DNA of 7,092 bases from an uncultured Lachnospiraceae bacterium. Lineage in GTDB: Bacteria > Bacillota > Clostridia > Lachnospirales > Lachnospiraceae. The stretch's first letter is position 1; each line of letters starts with the position of its first letter. The DNA lies in contig CAJLUP010000093.1 in the NCBI GenBank assembly GCA_905209865.1, forward strand, positions 1 through 7,092, read 5' to 3'. Below the pieces are notes generated by a model. It saw only the letters and a program-made list of their open reading frames with translations. It was not told the DNA's origin and did no database searches. Both the position numbers and the translations under genes were made by a program. Shown here piece after piece: positions 5,427 through 7,092 of this stretch.

Positions 5427-6614
5427 TTACACTTCCTGTTGCGAATTTTTCAATAGTTTACCATATCTCACATTGACAAACAACGCCAAAACAACGCCGA
5501 TTACCGTGATGATGATATTCATTACGATAACACTTTCTGCAGTCATTTTTGCTGCCGCAGTAAGGATCGTATAATTACATAAACTGGAGGCGATCATAAC
5601 AAGGCTTGTGATCGTTCCTTTGATCTTTGGAAAAAGATCGTTCACGACTGCTGTCGCCATCTGGAGAACTCCGCCTGCCGCCGAATATCCGATCACAAAC
5701 GCTCCGATGTAGCAAATCTGCGGTGTTCTTACAAGATACACAAGCGCCAGCATAATCACGGAAATCAACGGATAGATTACAAGGAAGCGAACCTGTTTCA
5801 CTTTCATAATCAAAAGACTCGTCACAACAAGAGCTGCCATCGTTCCTGCCGAATAATACGTCTGCATCATAGACACTTGATCTGATGCAATCCCCGCAAT
5901 CTCCTTTCCGAAAGTCTGAGCGCAGTTAAGCCAAAGCTGAAAAGTTGCCGTACTTGTAAATCCGATCAAGATCAGCGCCACACTCTCTGCTGAAAAATGA
6001 GCATTTTTCAAATTATTGATCAAAGACTCTGATTTTCCGACACCTTCCACTTTCGGAAACGGCGCAAAAATTGCCAGCACGCCAAGCACTGCAATGGCAA
6101 TTCCCGCAACAAGCGGAAGCGTCAGATATGACATCTTTGTTCCGGCGCAGATTCCCAAAAAGAACGGCATCAGAAGCTGTGCAATGGAAATAAAGAACTT
6201 AATTCCCATCGTCGCAATTCCGGTATATTTATATATAATTTCTGCAACCGCAGGATAGGTTGCCGTATCAAGAAATGAATTTGCTATTCCTCCAAGCACT
6301 GCCGCCACATATGCAACAGTTATATTCGGGGAAAATGCAATTCCTACAAAAAAGATAACATAAGAAGCACATCCGATCAAAACCGAAATTCTTCTTCCCA
6401 GTTTATCAGAGAGCGGTCCCGCAAACGGAAGTGAGATCAGACGTCCCAGTCCCAATGCCGCGGCGATCGCCGTCACACCCATAATATCTCCTGTCCCCCA
6501 CTGCTCTGCAAGAAGTTCTTTAACAACCTGCTGACTGAGAATGGAACATCCGATTCCATGGATAAAATAATTTAAATAAAGGATAAGTGCACTTGGCAGG
6601 TATTTCTTATTCAT
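5427..6614 (-). CDS. YdiN/YdiM-like major facilitator superfamily transporter
   Basis: This is a 12-segment major facilitator of 395 residues in the cytoplasmic membrane. The conserved loop 2-3 motif A is GPLSDKLGRR (66-75). Other blocks recall E. coli YdiN as I remember it: GLGRLIS (55-61), GIANSFLDTATYPA (109-122) and GAFVIGYSAAGGVLQ (304-318). A hydrophilic loop near 186-210 separates the two six-helix halves. In E. coli, ydiN adjoins ydiB (quinate/shikimate dehydrogenase) and aroD, the same partners as here, so transport of quinate, shikimate or a derivative is a reasonable guess, but direction and substrate are unknown. The ATG has AAAGGAA 9 bases upstream. It starts 74 bases after the dehydrogenase gene, with a hairpin in that gap. 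No gene symbol is given because orthology cannot be proven here. Confidence 0.88.
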   Translation of the reverse strand: MNKKYLPSALILYLNYFIHGIGCSILSQQVVKELLAEQWGTGDIMGVTAIAAALGLGRLISLPFAGPLSDKLGRRISVLIGCASYVIFFVGIAFSPNITVAYVAAVLGGIANSFLDTATYPAVAEIIYKYTGIATMGIKFFISIAQLLMPFFLGICAGTKMSYLTLPLVAGIAIAVLGVLAIFAPFPKVEGVGKSESLINNLKNAHFSAESVALILIGFTSTATFQLWLNCAQTFGKEIAGIASDQVSMMQTYYSAGTMAALVVTSLLIMKVKQVRFLVIYPLISVIMLALVYLVRTPQICYIGAFVIGYSAAGGVLQMATAVVNDLFPKIKGTITSLVMIASSLCNYTILTAAAKMTAESVIVMNIIITVIGVVLALFVNVRYGKLLKNSQQEV

Positions 6615-6641
6615 TTTTTCTGTTTCCTTTCATACCGCGGT

Positions 6642-6665
6642 TCGGCAGTCCTATTCAACTGCCGA
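6642..6665. repeat. Perfect 8-bp inverted repeat between the dehydrogenase and MFS genes
   Basis: TCGGCAGT and ACTGCCGA are exact reverse complements around an 8-base loop (CCTATTCA). In the direction of the operon (minus strand) it is followed by AACCGCGGTATG and no T-run, so it should not terminate the operon. On the plus strand a run of T follows about ten bases later (6676-6690), so it could act as a terminator against antisense transcription. It may also be an mRNA processing or stability hairpin, or a regulator-binding site. Confidence 0.5.
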
Positions 6666-6688
6666 TTTGATCCGCCGCTTTTTTATTT

Positions 6689-7092
6689 TTAATCGTACTT
6701 AATATCAAGAATTTCTTTCATATATTCAATCGGCATCTTCTGTCCTGTCCACAATTCAAATGCCGCCGATCCTTGGAAAAGCATCATTCCAAGACCGTTC
6801 ATTGTCTTACACCCAACTTCTTTCGCCATTCGGAGCATCTCTGTCTCTCTCGGAGAATAAACAACGTCTGTTACGATCAGATCCGGTCGGAAAAAGGACT
6901 TGTCCGGAATATATGTTTTTCCTTCCAGCGGTTTCATTCCCATTCCGGTTGCATTTGCAAACAAATAACTGTCTGCGATCTCTTCTTTTAATTTATCCAA
7001 ATCTGCAAGATCACATAAAACTGCTTTACATTTTGTTTTTTCATTGATCTTTCTCACTGTTTCCTGCGCGTTATCCCAAAATTTATCTTTCA
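6689..7092 (-). CDS. Quinate/shikimate dehydrogenase (YdiB/AroE family), C-terminal part, 5' end outside the window
   Basis: This NAD(P)-dependent dehydrogenase of the AroE superfamily interconverts shikimate and 3-dehydroshikimate and, in the YdiB branch, also quinate and 3-dehydroquinate. Only the last 133 residues are seen, about half of a 280-290-residue protein. Visible family blocks (numbered within the fragment) are NATGMGMKP (46-54), LIVTDVVYSPRETEML (71-86) and NGLGMMLFQGSAAFELWTG (98-116), with Gln106 at the conserved substrate-contacting Gln. The first residues, KDKFWDNAQETVRKINEKT, line up by eye with the E. coli YdiB stretch around its cofactor-choosing Asp, and with the following sequence they resemble YdiB more than AroE. 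This favours dual quinate/shikimate use and NAD binding, but the dinucleotide loop itself is cut off. It is the most upstream visible gene of the operon; AroE identity remains possible. Confidence 0.9.
   Translation of the reverse strand, partial: KDKFWDNAQETVRKINEKTKCKAVLCDLADLDKLKEEIADSYLFANATGMGMKPLEGKTYIPDKSFFRPDLIVTDVVYSPRETEMLRMAKEVGCKTMNGLGMMLFQGSAAFELWTGQKMPIEYMKEILDIKYD

Noticed and set aside
4941..5456. A 171-codon plus-strand open frame opposite aroD
   Set aside because: AroD has all its catalytic residues on the other strand; the opposing frame is Phe/Arg/Cys-rich low-quality sequence typical of a shadow.

Overview
The window looks like chromosomal DNA of a Gram-positive anaerobe of the Bacillota (Clostridia, plausibly Lachnospiraceae). 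The grounds are moderate G+C, strong AAGGAG-type ribosome-binding sites, a TTG start, a TRAP solute-binding protein made as a lipoprotein, and a CsoR/CopA copper system. The genus is inferred from sequence feel, not from a search. Every gene I can support lies on the minus strand, so the window reads from high to low coordinates.

Region A (7092 to about 1727) is one predicted operon of six genes with short gaps and no convincing internal terminator. It starts with the C-terminal part of a YdiB/AroE-type quinate/shikimate dehydrogenase (6689-7092, cut by the window edge). A YdiN/YdiM-like major facilitator transporter (5427-6614) and a type I 3-dehydroquinate dehydratase, AroD (4617-5378), follow. 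The last three genes form a complete tripartite TRAP transporter: small membrane subunit DctQ (4074-4565), large permease DctM (2780-4072) and lipoprotein solute-binding protein DctP (1727-2749). The neighbourhood recalls the E. coli ydiN-ydiB-aroD cluster, with a TRAP importer added. The simplest reading is uptake of quinate, shikimate or a related plant-derived hydroxy acid and its interconversion through 3-dehydroquinate and 3-dehydroshikimate. The substrate of either transporter is not shown by the sequence. The operon ends at a good rho-independent hairpin (1626-1675).

Region B (about 1558 to 1) is a copper-resistance operon: a CsoR-family repressor (1100-1411) followed by the N-terminal 339 residues of a copper-exporting P-type ATPase, CopA (1018 to beyond position 1). 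The csoR promoter has a clear inverted repeat, TATACCC-N5-GGGTATA (1534-1552), filling the spacer between its -35 and -10 boxes. This is how a Cu-sensing CsoR would repress its own operon. A second, imperfect copy of the same motif (1500-1514) lies in the leader. A 15-codon reading frame ends across the TTG start of copA.

No mobile element, CRISPR array, tRNA or rRNA is visible. I do not see a clearly undescribed system. The most interesting points are the joining of a quinate/shikimate pathway module to a TRAP importer, and the compact CsoR operator/leader arrangement.
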